Positions 8,424-16,310 of a stretch of 43,501 nucleotides of DNA are shown piece after piece. The stretch spans positions 1-43,501 of the forward strand of contig JAPLUO010000130.1 of NCBI GenBank assembly GCA_026397595.1, read 5' to 3'. Source of the DNA: Caldifarciminota bacterium (GTDB lineage: Bacteria; Hydrothermota; Tepidihabitantia; Tepidihabitantales; Tepidihabitantaceae). A program made the position numbers and the translations under genes. Numbering within the stretch: the stretch's first letter is position 1; each line of letters opens with the position of its first letter. The notes beneath the pieces are model-generated. The model was not told the origin of the DNA, did no database searches, and worked only from the letters and a program-made list of their open reading frames with translations.

Positions 8424-9335
8424 ATGACGGCAGTGTCTGTGAGCGGACTGGGCAAAACCTATGGCGCCACCAGGGCGCTCGATGGAGTGTCGCTTGACGT
8501 CGCGCCGGGCGAGTTGTTCTGCATCTCGGGGCCTGATGCCGCGGGCAAGTCCACGTTGCTCCGCATCCTCGCCGGCACGCTGAAGCCCGATTCGGGCTCG
8601 GTGACAATCCTCGGCAGTGACGGCATCAACCGGCCGCCAATTCTCCGCTACTCCATCGGCTATATGCCTCAGCGCTTTGCCATCTATGCCGACCTGACGG
8701 CCGAGGAGAACCTCGAGTTCTATTGCGCGTTCTACGGCCTGGACCGGGAGGCAACGCGCGGCCGGGTCGAGAGTCTGTTGCGGTTGACGCACCTGGAGAA
8801 GTTCCGCAAGTTCCAGGCCGGCAATCTTTCCGGCGGGATGAAGCAGAAACTGGTTCTCGCCTGCGCGCTCGTGCACGAGCCGAAGTTGATGATTCTGGAC
8901 GAGCCGACAACCGGCATTGACCCTTTGTCCCGGCGCGAGTTCTGGGGCATCCTGACCGACTACCTGTCGCGCGGCAAGACCATCATCTATTCGACGGTAT
9001 ATCTCGAAGAGGCGCTGCGCTCGAACCGCATCGCGCTGATGGACTCTGGTACAATCAAGGTCTGCGACACGCCTGAGAAACTGCTGGCGCGTTTGCGCGG
9101 CCGCCGCTTCTTTGTTGCCACAGACGCACACGGACAAGCAGCGGCAGCACTCCGCGCCTGCCCACGGATAACTTCGGTCCAACCGCTCGGCGCTGGTGTA
9201 GCTTTCCTCATCACGGACGAACACGGAGCGCTGGAGTGCGCGGTGGAGGCGCTCGCAGCAGCCGGCATATCAGCGCGGCCGGAATCAGCCCAACCCACGC
9301 TTGAGGATGTGCTCATCCTCGCCGGGGCCCGATGA
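8424..9335 (+). CDS. ABC-2 exporter ATP-binding protein A (lacks H-loop histidine)
   Basis: About 303 residues, drug-exporter (CcmA/YbhF-type) ATPase. Walker A is GPDAAGKST, the signature LSGGMKQK is intact, Walker B is LMILDEPTTGIDP. Where the H-loop histidine is expected the sequence is STVYLEEA, valine instead of histidine. The neighbouring ATPase has the opposite defect, so the two probably form a heterodimer with one competent ATP site. The C-terminal ~80 residues end in the QPTLEDVLI motif of this subfamily. The stop overlaps the next start by 4 bases (ATGA). An in-frame ATG at 8418 is the alternative start. Confidence 0.9.
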   Translation: MTAVSVSGLGKTYGATRALDGVSLDVAPGELFCISGPDAAGKSTLLRILAGTLKPDSGSVTILGSDGINRPPILRYSIGYMPQRFAIYADLTAEENLEFYCAFYGLDREATRGRVESLLRLTHLEKFRKFQAGNLSGGMKQKLVLACALVHEPKLMILDEPTTGIDPLSRREFWGILTDYLSRGKTIIYSTVYLEEALRSNRIALMDSGTIKVCDTPEKLLARLRGRRFFVATDAHGQAAAALRACPRITSVQPLGAGVAFLITDEHGALECAVEALAAAGISARPESAQPTLEDVLILAGAR

Positions 9336-10261
9336 CCAACAACGCCATCGAAGTACGCGACCTCGTGCGCCGGTTCGGCAGCTTCACCGCGGTCGACCAC
9401 ATCTCGTTCCATATCGAACGCGGCGAGGTATTCGGTTTCCTCGGCCCGAACGGCGCGGGCAAGACGACCACAATCAAGGTACTCATCGGCATCCTCGCGC
9501 CCACGTCCGGGACCTGCCGCGTACTCGGCCTGGACGTGCTGCGTGACACCGCCCGGCTCAAGCAGTCGGTCGGGTACATGTCCCAGAAGTTCTCCTTGTA
9601 CGAGGACCTGACCGCGCAGGAGAACCTGGATTTCTTCGGCTCGGTGTACGGCTTGTCGCGGCTTGCGCTGGGGCCCGCAATCGACCACGCCCTGGCCCGG
9701 TTCGAGCTGGAGCGATTCAGGCAGGTGCAGGCGTCCGAGCTACCAACCGGCGTCCGCCAGCGCCTAGCCCTGGCATGCGCAATCCTGCACGACCCCGGTG
9801 TGCTGTTCCTCGACGAGCCGACGTCGGGGATGGACCCGGCATCGCGCCGCAAGTTCTGGGAGTTGATTCACGTACTCGCTGGCCAGGGCAAGACTGTGCT
9901 CGTCACGACCCATTATCTCGACGAGGCCGAGTACTGCAACCGGCTGTGCCTGATAAGCCAGGCACGGATCATCGCCGAGGGTACGCCGGAACACGTGCGC
10001 AGCCTCGCCAAAGGCGGCGCCCTCAACATCGCCTGTTCGCCACTGGGCAAGTGCCTCTCGGCCCTGCTCGGCCGGCCGGACCTGGGCGAGACTTCGATAT
10101 ACGGAGGCAGTTTGCGGCTGGTCACTCGTGACCCGGACCGGGCGCGGGCTGCTCTGCCCGGCCTGCTGACCCAGGCCGGCACGTCGCTCGAATCGGTAAC
10201 GCCCGACCGGCCCACGCTTGAGGATGTTTTCGTGCAGCTTGTGAGGGCATCGAATGCGTGA
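9332..10261 (+). CDS. ABC-2 exporter ATP-binding protein B (degenerate signature)
   Basis: 309 residues, cytoplasmic ATPase partnering the previous gene. Walker A GPNGAGKTT, Walker B VLFLDEPTSGMDP and the H-loop TTHYLDEAEY are canonical, but the signature is LPTGVRQR in place of LSGGxxQR. The C-terminal RPTLEDVFVQL is typical of YbhF/CcmA-like exporters. In Escherichia coli YbhF two such ATPase domains are fused; here they are separate, translationally coupled genes. The end overlaps the following permease by 8 bases. Confidence 0.92.
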   Translation: MTNNAIEVRDLVRRFGSFTAVDHISFHIERGEVFGFLGPNGAGKTTTIKVLIGILAPTSGTCRVLGLDVLRDTARLKQSVGYMSQKFSLYEDLTAQENLDFFGSVYGLSRLALGPAIDHALARFELERFRQVQASELPTGVRQRLALACAILHDPGVLFLDEPTSGMDPASRRKFWELIHVLAGQGKTVLVTTHYLDEAEYCNRLCLISQARIIAEGTPEHVRSLAKGGALNIACSPLGKCLSALLGRPDLGETSIYGGSLRLVTRDPDRARAALPGLLTQAGTSLESVTPDRPTLEDVFVQLVRASNA

Positions 10262-11372
10262 GGTGAAGCGCACCGGCGAGGGACGACTCGCGCTCCGCTC
10301 GCTCTCTGCTGTGATGAACAAGGAGTTCATCCACATCATCCGCGACCCCGGCACGCTCTTCATATCGCTGATAATACCGGTCTTCCTACTGCTGCTGTTC
10401 GGCTACGCGCTGTCGCTGGACGTCAGAGATGTGCCCTTCTGCCTCGTCGACATGGACCGGTCGGCGCAAAGCCGGGGCTTCGTGGAAAGTTTCACCGCCT
10501 CCGGCTACTTCAAGCTGGTCGGTTCGGCCGATGCGGAATCAGAAGCCCGGCACCTCATCGACCGAGGGCAGTGCCGGATGGGACTCGTAATACCGATTGG
10601 GTTCAGCCGCGACCTGCAGGCCGGCAGACAGGTGCAGGTAGGACTCCTGGTCGACGGGTCCAATTCGACGACCGGTTCAGTCATCCTCGCCTACACCCAG
10701 GCCCTGATGGTGCAACGTTCCGGTGCCGCCTCTTTCTTCTCACGACCCAAGATTCTCTTCAACGCTTCCCAGCGTAGCACCGCGTTCCTGGTTCCCGGCC
10801 TGCTGGCCATCATCACAATGTTCATGACCATCCTGCTGCCGTCTTTGGCGGTGGTCAGGGAGAAGGAGCGCGGCACTATCGAAATCCTGCGCGCCGGGCC
10901 GATTCGACCGACCGCGTTTATAATCGGCAAGCTGCTCCCCTATGGCTTAATCTGCGTCTTCGACCTGCTGGCCGTGGTGATCGCCGGCGCCCTGGTATTC
11001 GGAGTCACGATGCAAGGCAGCTTCCTGCTGATGGTACTGCTCTCCCTGCCGTTCCTGCTCGCCGGTCTCGCACTCGGCCTGCTGATTTCCACTTTCGTGG
11101 ACAGCCTGCAGGTGGCGATGTACGTGGCATTTCTCGCCTCGATACTGCCGACCATCCTCTTGTCCGGCTTTGTCTTCCCGATCGCTTCGATGCCGCGCCT
11201 GGTCCAGCTCGTCGCCGACATGGTCCCGGCCAGCTACTTCCTGACGATGCTCCGGGCAATCTACATGAAGGGCGCCGGGCTGGAAGCCGTGCTGCAGCCG
11301 CTGCTCGTCAGCCTGCTGTTTGCGGCCGTGCTCATCGGCACGTCAGTCGGGCGGCTACGGAGGTCGCTGTGA
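10254..11372 (+). CDS. ABC-2 type permease (YbhS/YbhR-like) 1
   Basis: 372 residues. One N-terminal membrane span (SLIIPVFLLLLFGYALSLDV), a periplasmic domain of about 130 residues (FCLVDMDRSAQS..., DGSNSTTGSVI), then about five C-terminal spans, the ABC2_membrane_3 layout. The motif REKERGTIEILRAGPIRP after the second span is the coupling region typical of these exporters. It overlaps both neighbours, so the operon is tightly coupled. Substrate unknown; relatives export drugs or hydrophobic compounds. Confidence 0.9.
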   Translation: MREVKRTGEGRLALRSLSAVMNKEFIHIIRDPGTLFISLIIPVFLLLLFGYALSLDVRDVPFCLVDMDRSAQSRGFVESFTASGYFKLVGSADAESEARHLIDRGQCRMGLVIPIGFSRDLQAGRQVQVGLLVDGSNSTTGSVILAYTQALMVQRSGAASFFSRPKILFNASQRSTAFLVPGLLAIITMFMTILLPSLAVVREKERGTIEILRAGPIRPTAFIIGKLLPYGLICVFDLLAVVIAGALVFGVTMQGSFLLMVLLSLPFLLAGLALGLLISTFVDSLQVAMYVAFLASILPTILLSGFVFPIASMPRLVQLVADMVPASYFLTMLRAIYMKGAGLEAVLQPLLVSLLFAAVLIGTSVGRLRRSL

Positions 11373-12484
11373 TTGAACGCATACTGAGCGTCGCGCGCAA
11401 GGAGGTCATCCAGTTGCGCCGGGACCGCCGCACCCTGCCGCTCGTGCTGCTCGCCCCGGTCATCCAGCTCCTGCTCTTCGGCTACGCGGCAACCCAGGAC
11501 GTCCGCAACGTGCGACTGGCGGTGGTCGACCAGTCCCATACGCCGGTCTCGCGTGAAATCACCCGCAGCCTCGCGGCCACGGTGACGTTCCGTGTCACCG
11601 AAGTGCCGGACCGCTGGGCAATCCAGCAGGAGCTGTTCGCGAGCCGGGCGAGCGTCGGCCTCGTGATACCGACCGGACTCGAACGCGACCTGCTCCACCG
11701 CACCGGCACTGGGCTGGAACTGTTCGCCGATGGGTCCAACCCCAGCACCGCCGCGGTCGCTGCGTCCTACGTCCAGCAGATTGTCGGCGCGACACTCCAG
11801 CGAGAGGCGGGCGCGCGCTTCCCCAGCATCGTCCGGCCTGCGGACGTCGTGCTGGTGCCCCGCGTCATGTACAACCCGAACCTCACGAGCCGGAACTACA
11901 TGGTGCCGGGTGTACTGGTCATGATTCTCATGATAATGACCACGATAATGACGTCGATGGCCATCGTTCGCGAGTTCGAGCGCGGCACCAGCGAACAACT
12001 GGCGGTGACGCCCATCCATGCCTACGAGCTCCTCGCGGGCAAACTCATACCTTACATCGTCATCGGGTACATCGATATTCTGCTCGTGACCGCGGTCGCC
12101 GTGGCGTGGTTCCGTGTTCCCATCCACGGATCGGTCGTCCTGCTCTTTCTGCTGGCCGCGCCGTTCCTCCTGAGCACGCTTGGCATCGGTATCCTTACCT
12201 CGACCATCGCCCGCACCCAGCAGCAATCGATGATGATATCATTCTTCTTCATGATGCCCAACACACTGCTGGCCGGATTCATGTTCCCGATCGAGAACAT
12301 GCCCGTGCCTGCCCAGTACTTCACCTACCTGATTCCCGGTCGCTACTTCATGACCATCGTCCGTGCGATATTCCTGAAGGGCGTGGGCATCTCGGTCCTC
12401 TGGCCCGAAACCGTGGCGCTGACCGTGCTCGGCGCCGTCATCCTCGGCCTCGCGGTCTGGCGCTATCAATCGCGGCGTGCCTGA
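11369..12484 (+). CDS. ABC-2 type permease (YbhS/YbhR-like) 2
   Basis: 371 residues, same fold as the preceding permease: N-terminal span (LAPVIQLLLFGYAATQDV), periplasmic domain with DGSNPSTAAV, then five to six spans, with REFERGTSEQLAVTPI as the coupling motif. It starts with GTG at 11369 inside the stop region of the upstream gene. With its partner it would form the heterodimeric channel. Confidence 0.9.
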   Translation: MIERILSVARKEVIQLRRDRRTLPLVLLAPVIQLLLFGYAATQDVRNVRLAVVDQSHTPVSREITRSLAATVTFRVTEVPDRWAIQQELFASRASVGLVIPTGLERDLLHRTGTGLELFADGSNPSTAAVAASYVQQIVGATLQREAGARFPSIVRPADVVLVPRVMYNPNLTSRNYMVPGVLVMILMIMTTIMTSMAIVREFERGTSEQLAVTPIHAYELLAGKLIPYIVIGYIDILLVTAVAVAWFRVPIHGSVVLLFLLAAPFLLSTLGIGILTSTIARTQQQSMMISFFFMMPNTLLAGFMFPIENMPVPAQYFTYLIPGRYFMTIVRAIFLKGVGISVLWPETVALTVLGAVILGLAVWRYQSRRA

Positions 12485-12488
12485 TTTC

Positions 12489-12516
12489 TTGACCTGGCCG
12501 CACGCCGGACTAGACT
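12489..12516 (+). promoter_or_regulatory. Internal promoter before the HlyD-type gene
   Basis: TTGACC (12489-12494), 16-base spacer, TAGACT (12511-12516), 10 bases to ATG 12527. It lies in the 42-base gap between the last permease and the adaptor gene, so the adaptor may also be transcribed alone. Confidence 0.7.
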
Positions 12517-12526
12517 ACTCGACAAG

Positions 12527-13396
12527 ATGAGACGCCGTCTGCCCTTCATCGCGCTGGCCGCCGTCATCGCCGCGCTGGTCATTGCCTTGGTGGTCACGCA
12601 GAACGGCCGGCGCCGGTCCGACAACGAGCTTTCCGGGACAATCGAGGCCTACGAGGTCCAGTTGACGTCCAAGGTAGCAGCGCGGGTGGTTGAAGTCCGC
12701 TGCGAAGAAGGCAAGACGGTCAATACGGGTGACACCCTCATGCGGCTGGACGACGCCGACTACCGCAACGCGGCGCTCGCGGCCCAGGCCCAGGTCCAGG
12801 CAGCCGAGGCCGGCCTGTCGGCGGCGGCCTCCCGCGCTCGGCTGGCTGAGACCAGCCTGGCACGCGTGGAGAAACTCTACGCCGGAGGCAACTTGACCCG
12901 CCAGGAAATCGACCGCGCACGCAGCGATGCAACTGCGGCCCGCGACGCGTTGGCCGCGGCCGGCACCGCCGTCGACGCGGCCCGCGCGCAGCACGACATT
13001 GCGCAGGCAAGGATGAACGACTGCACGGTCATCGCCCCGGTTTCCGGCACCGTCTCTGCGGTCGCGTTCCGCCTCGGCGAGACCGTGCTTGCCGGCTCAG
13101 TCCCTGTCACCATCATCGACCTCAGCCAGACCTGGCTCACCGTATACCTTCCCGAGCGGCTGCTAGGGCGGGTGAAGCTCGGCGACACCTGTCGCGCCCG
13201 CGTCGACGCCTACCCGAAGAGGGACTTCCCCGGTGCGCTCACCTTCATCGCCGACAAGGCCGAGTTCACGCCCAAGGACATCCAGACCAAAGAGGAACGC
13301 ATCAACCAAGTGTATCGCGTGAAGATAACGCTGCCTAATCCTGACCGCATTCTCAAGCCCGGCATGCCCGCCGACGCGTACCTTACCGTGCACTAG
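12527..13396 (+). CDS. HlyD-family membrane fusion (periplasmic adaptor) protein
   Basis: 289 residues: N-terminal anchor (LPFIALAAVIAALVIALVV), lipoyl/barrel-sandwich half (SGTIEAYEVQLTSKVAARVV, EGKTVNTGDTLMRLD), an alanine-rich coiled-coil hairpin (about residues 80-160), the second half-motif CTVIAPVSGTVSAV and a beta-barrel region. This is a YbhG-like adaptor linking the ABC pair upstream to an outer-membrane exit. No outer-membrane TolC gene is in the window. Confidence 0.92.
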   Translation: MRRRLPFIALAAVIAALVIALVVTQNGRRRSDNELSGTIEAYEVQLTSKVAARVVEVRCEEGKTVNTGDTLMRLDDADYRNAALAAQAQVQAAEAGLSAAASRARLAETSLARVEKLYAGGNLTRQEIDRARSDATAARDALAAAGTAVDAARAQHDIAQARMNDCTVIAPVSGTVSAVAFRLGETVLAGSVPVTIIDLSQTWLTVYLPERLLGRVKLGDTCRARVDAYPKRDFPGALTFIADKAEFTPKDIQTKEERINQVYRVKITLPNPDRILKPGMPADAYLTVH

Positions 13397-13415
13397 TCTT
13401 GGTGCTGTCTTCCCA

Positions 13416-13525
13416 ACCCTTGGCGCTTTCGGCATCCTCTCGGCTCCGCTCCGGCCCTTGGCGTTCTTGGCGGCCTTGGCGGCTCTTCTCTCCGCTCCGC
13501 TCGGGACAGGCCTTGGCGGTTTCTT
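13416..13525. repeat. Nine-base array, core CTTGGCG, plus CCGCT-rich flank
   Basis: CTTGGCGTT CTTGGCGGC, then CTTGGCGGC, with outlying CCTTGGCGC and CCTTGGCGG copies and the word CCGCTCCG repeated between. Same style as the heptad spacers but with period 9. Confidence 0.6.
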
Positions 13526-13540
13526 TCCGGGGCACCTGAC

Positions 13541-14659
13541 GTGGCAATCAGAATCCCGCTCTACGATACCGTAACCGAGAACCGGCAGTTCGCCGCGGAC
13601 TTCCACGCTGCGCTTGACCGGGTTCTCGCATCGGGCCGGTTCGCGCTTGGGAATGAACTGGTTACGTTCGAGTCAGCCCTGGCGCAGTATTGCGGAACCG
13701 CCCACGCGGTGGGCCTGAAGAGCGGGACCGACGCGCTGATTCTCACACTGAAGGCCCTTGGCATCGGCGCCGGGGACGAGGTCATTACCACGGCATTCAC
13801 GTTCTTCGCCAGCGTCGAAGCAATCATGCAGGTCGGGGCGCAGCCGGTCTTCGCCGATATCGAACCCGAGACTCTCTGTCTTTCGCCCGACGCCTGCGCA
13901 GCGGCGATCACGCCCGCCACCAGGGCAGTGATGCTCGTCCACGTGTTCGGCCACTGCGCCAACATCGAGCGCTTTCAGTCCATCTGCGATGACAGCAACG
14001 TCCGGCTGATTGAGGATGCCGCCCAGTCAGTCGGCTCGACCTGGAACGGCCGCCCGCTCGGCTCATTCGGCACGGCCGGGACTTTCAGCTTCTACCCAAC
14101 CAAGAACCTGAGTGCGCTCGGTGACGCGGGCGCTGCCGTGACCTCGGACGAGAAACTCGCTGACGCGTTGCGGCAGCTTCGCTCCCATGGCCGCGACGCG
14201 ATGGGACGCCACGCCTGCCTCGGGTACAACTCCCACATGGACGAGCTTCAAGCCGCGTTCCTTAGCGTGAAACTCGGACGGCTCGACGCGGAACTGGCAA
14301 GAAGGCGCGAGCTTGCGGCCCGGTACGACGCGGCGCTGCCGCCCGAAGCCAAACGGGTACATGGCGCGGACGGCTGCGTCTCCAACTACCACCAGTACGC
14401 AATCAGGACCGACCGACGCGACGCGCTCAGGCAGTTCCTTCTTGAGCAGGGAATCGGGACCGGCGACTACTATCCGGCGCCGGCACACCTGGAACCGGCA
14501 TTCGCCGAGGCATCAAGCCGCAAGCCGCAAGCTTCAAGCCTCCCGGAAACAGAACGGGCCTGCAAGGAAGTAGTCACCCTTCCGATTCGGCCCAGCCTGA
14601 CCGACGAACAACAGAAGACAATTGTGGATGCTGTCCGGCGCTTCTTCGCCGGGGTCTGA
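13541..14659 (+). CDS. DegT/DnrJ/EryC1/StrS-family PLP aminotransferase
   Basis: 372 residues. These enzymes transaminate nucleotide-linked keto-sugars for surface polysaccharide synthesis. Hallmarks: GLKSGTDALILTLKALGIG, DEVITTAFTFFAS, IEDAAQSVGSTWNGRPLG and the PLP lysine in FYPTKNLSALGDAGA. Near the C-terminus, between AFAE and LPETERACKEVVTLPI, lies a ten-residue stretch (ASSRKPQASS) encoded by a 7-bp array, GCCGCAA-type, at 14510-14546. Relatives normally pass straight from AF to the P-x-(A/T)E segment, so this looks like an in-frame repeat insertion in a loop. Start GTG 13541 has no Shine-Dalgarno sequence. Confidence 0.92.
   Translation: MAIRIPLYDTVTENRQFAADFHAALDRVLASGRFALGNELVTFESALAQYCGTAHAVGLKSGTDALILTLKALGIGAGDEVITTAFTFFASVEAIMQVGAQPVFADIEPETLCLSPDACAAAITPATRAVMLVHVFGHCANIERFQSICDDSNVRLIEDAAQSVGSTWNGRPLGSFGTAGTFSFYPTKNLSALGDAGAAVTSDEKLADALRQLRSHGRDAMGRHACLGYNSHMDELQAAFLSVKLGRLDAELARRRELAARYDAALPPEAKRVHGADGCVSNYHQYAIRTDRRDALRQFLLEQGIGTGDYYPAPAHLEPAFAEASSRKPQASSLPETERACKEVVTLPIRPSLTDEQQKTIVDAVRRFFAGV
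14510..14546. repeat. Heptad array inside the aminotransferase gene
   Basis: GCATCAA GCCGCAA, then GCCGCAA GCTTCAA GCCTCCC: period 7. It keeps the frame and adds about ten residues to a C-terminal loop. Confidence 0.65.
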
Positions 14660-14662
14660 CGG

Positions 14663-14932
14663 TCAGTCGGGATTGCCGGCCTTGCGCCGGGCCTGAACCT
14701 CTTCCCGCTTCACCTCGACCGTCTCGCCAATCTGCCTGAGAATCTCAAGGTTCTCTTCGGCTTCCTTCTGGTCGAGCACCTGGATGGCGAAGCCGGCATG
14801 GACGATAACGTAGTCCCCGACCTTCACGTCCGGTGTCATCATGATTGATACTTCACGCTGGATTCCCCCGACCTCCCCGACGGCGTCGGTGCCGTTGACG
14901 GAGATCAGCCGCAGCGGAATGGCGAGGCACAT
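14663..14932 (-). CDS. hypC: HypC/HupF hydrogenase maturation chaperone
   Basis: 89 residues starting MCLAIPLRL, with the essential cysteine at position 2 that holds the Fe(CN)2CO precursor during [NiFe]-hydrogenase assembly, followed by the OB-fold pattern VGDYVIVHAGFAIQVLD and a C-terminal helix typical of the family. I set the start at ATG 14932, nine codons inside the longer open frame, because Cys2 must follow the initiator. It stands alone: no other hyp or hydrogenase genes are in the window, and it converges with the aminotransferase gene (3-base gap). Confidence 0.93.
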   Translation of the reverse strand: MCLAIPLRLISVNGTDAVGEVGGIQREVSIMMTPDVKVGDYVIVHAGFAIQVLDQKEAEENLEILRQIGETVEVKREEVQARRKAGNPD

Positions 14933-14938
14933 GTCAGG

Positions 14939-15003
14939 AAAGGTTAAGGTTAAGGTCAAGGTTAAGAACTCGATGCCTCAACCTCAACCTCGACCTCAAC
15001 CTT
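14939..15003. repeat. Six-base arrays GGTTAA and CCTCAA
   Basis: AAGGTTAAGGTTAAGGTCAA, then about 20 bases later CCTCAACCTCAACCTCGACC. Two period-6 blocks, roughly reverse-complementary in style, filling the hypC-side spacer. Confidence 0.65.
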
Positions 15004-15004
15004 C

Positions 15005-16270
15005 TCACGTCTTCAGCGGCTTCTTCTCCGCCGCCGGGAAAAGGACGTTATTCAGAATCAGCCGATAGCCGGGCGAGTTCTTGTGCAGCGACAGGTCAGT
15101 TGCCGGGTCGCCGATTCGGTGCGCATAGTCTTCGGGGTCGTGGCCGCCGAAGAACGTGAACGTCCCCTTGCCGAAGTTCCCGTGGATGTACTTCAACTCC
15201 TCGGTGTTGGCCACCTCGCCCAGCACCAGCACGTCCTTCCTCACCTTGGTCCGTCGGAACCCGCAGTTCTGTCCCAGAAACTCCTTGACCAACCCGACAT
15301 GGTCCTGGACGAGCATGCACGGCACGGGATCGTACTTGGCCGAGAAATCGAATAGTGAGAAGTAAACGTCCGGCCCGCGTGCGGTCGCCTCGAGGTAGGT
15401 ATCAATGTCCGAGTGCTCGTAGACAATCGGGTCGGTCATCAGGTTGAAGTTCTCGAACGCGAAGCAGCCTGAGTAGTCCAGCTTCGATGCATATGCGGGG
15501 TCAATCCCGTCCCCGTCGAACACCGCGGCACAAATGTCGGTATTTCGTGCCGCCCAGGCGATATCCGGCGTGTCGGTGGCCGAGCACATGGCGAACAGCA
15601 TCCCGCCGTCGGCCACGTACTTGTGGATGAGCTCGACAATCGCCAGGTCCATCTTGCTGACCTTCTTGAACCCGAGCTCGGTCGCGGTCTTCGTGTTGAT
15701 GGCAACGTCCTTCTGATACCACGGCTCGCCCCGGTATGAACTATAGAACTTGCCGTACTGGCCCGTGAAATCCTCATGGTGGAGGTGCAGCCAGTCGTAC
15801 TGAGACAGCTTGCCCTCCATCACTTCTTTGTCCCAGACCACGTCGTACTTGATGCCGGCATAATCCAGAACCAGCCGCACCGCATCGTCCCATGGGTCCG
15901 CGGTCGGCGGCGCGTACACCGCAATCTTCGTCGCGCGCTCAAGCATCACCGACTCCATGTTGTTCTTCTCAATCGTCGAGCGAATCTGCACGACTTCGTC
16001 CGGTCCGACCGCCTGGTACGCGACGCCGTCGAGCTTGCACTCCTTCACAGCCTGCTGCTCAGGCGGAAACAGGAACGAGCCACCGCGATAGTTGAGCAGC
16101 CACTCGACCTTCTGCCCGCGCTGGAGCAGCCGGTAGACAACGCCGTATGCCTTCAGGTGGTCGGTCTGAGTCAGGTCCATCGGTATCAGGACCATCGTCT
16201 GCGCCGACAGAGTCGTGAACACCGCCAGCGCAACGAGCACGAGCATCACCTTTCGTCGCGACTCCGCCAT
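15005..16270 (-). CDS. Secreted protein of the family often mislabelled 'asparagine synthetase B'
   Basis: About 421 residues. A signal peptide (VMLVLVALAVFTTLSAQ) precedes VLIPMDLTQTDHLKAYGVVY, VEWLLNYRGGSFLF and WLHLHHEDFTGQYGKFY. These motifs recur in a conserved exported family of Bacteroidetes and relatives that databases often name asparagine synthetase B; no glutamine amidotransferase or synthetase motif is present, so that name is probably wrong. KNSPGYRLILNNVLFPA near the end recalls glutamine-amidotransferase-like folds. The real function is unknown. The start is uncertain: ATG 16270 lies inside the heptad array; the inner ATG of VMLVLVAL has AAAGG just upstream and is possible. Confidence 0.75.
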   Translation of the reverse strand: MAESRRKVMLVLVALAVFTTLSAQTMVLIPMDLTQTDHLKAYGVVYRLLQRGQKVEWLLNYRGGSFLFPPEQQAVKECKLDGVAYQAVGPDEVVQIRSTIEKNNMESVMLERATKIAVYAPPTADPWDDAVRLVLDYAGIKYDVVWDKEVMEGKLSQYDWLHLHHEDFTGQYGKFYSSYRGEPWYQKDVAINTKTATELGFKKVSKMDLAIVELIHKYVADGGMLFAMCSATDTPDIAWAARNTDICAAVFDGDGIDPAYASKLDYSGCFAFENFNLMTDPIVYEHSDIDTYLEATARGPDVYFSLFDFSAKYDPVPCMLVQDHVGLVKEFLGQNCGFRRTKVRKDVLVLGEVANTEELKYIHGNFGKGTFTFFGGHDPEDYAHRIGDPATDLSLHKNSPGYRLILNNVLFPAAEKKPLKT

Positions 16271-16307
16271 TCTGCAATCTGCAATCTGCATTCTGAACTC
16301 TGAATCC
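16269..16307. repeat. Heptad array, core CAGA (minus strand)
   Basis: Minus strand CAGAGTT CAGAATG, then CAGATTG CAGATTG CAGAATG. Same core and period as 7761-7820. It covers the 5' end of the secreted-protein gene and the gap to carbamate kinase. Confidence 0.75.
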
Positions 16308-16310
16308 TCC

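Noticed and set aside
15005-16270. Asparagine synthetase B
   Set aside because: The family is commonly given this name, but neither a Cys2 amidotransferase domain nor a synthetase ATP-binding motif is present, and the protein has a signal peptide.
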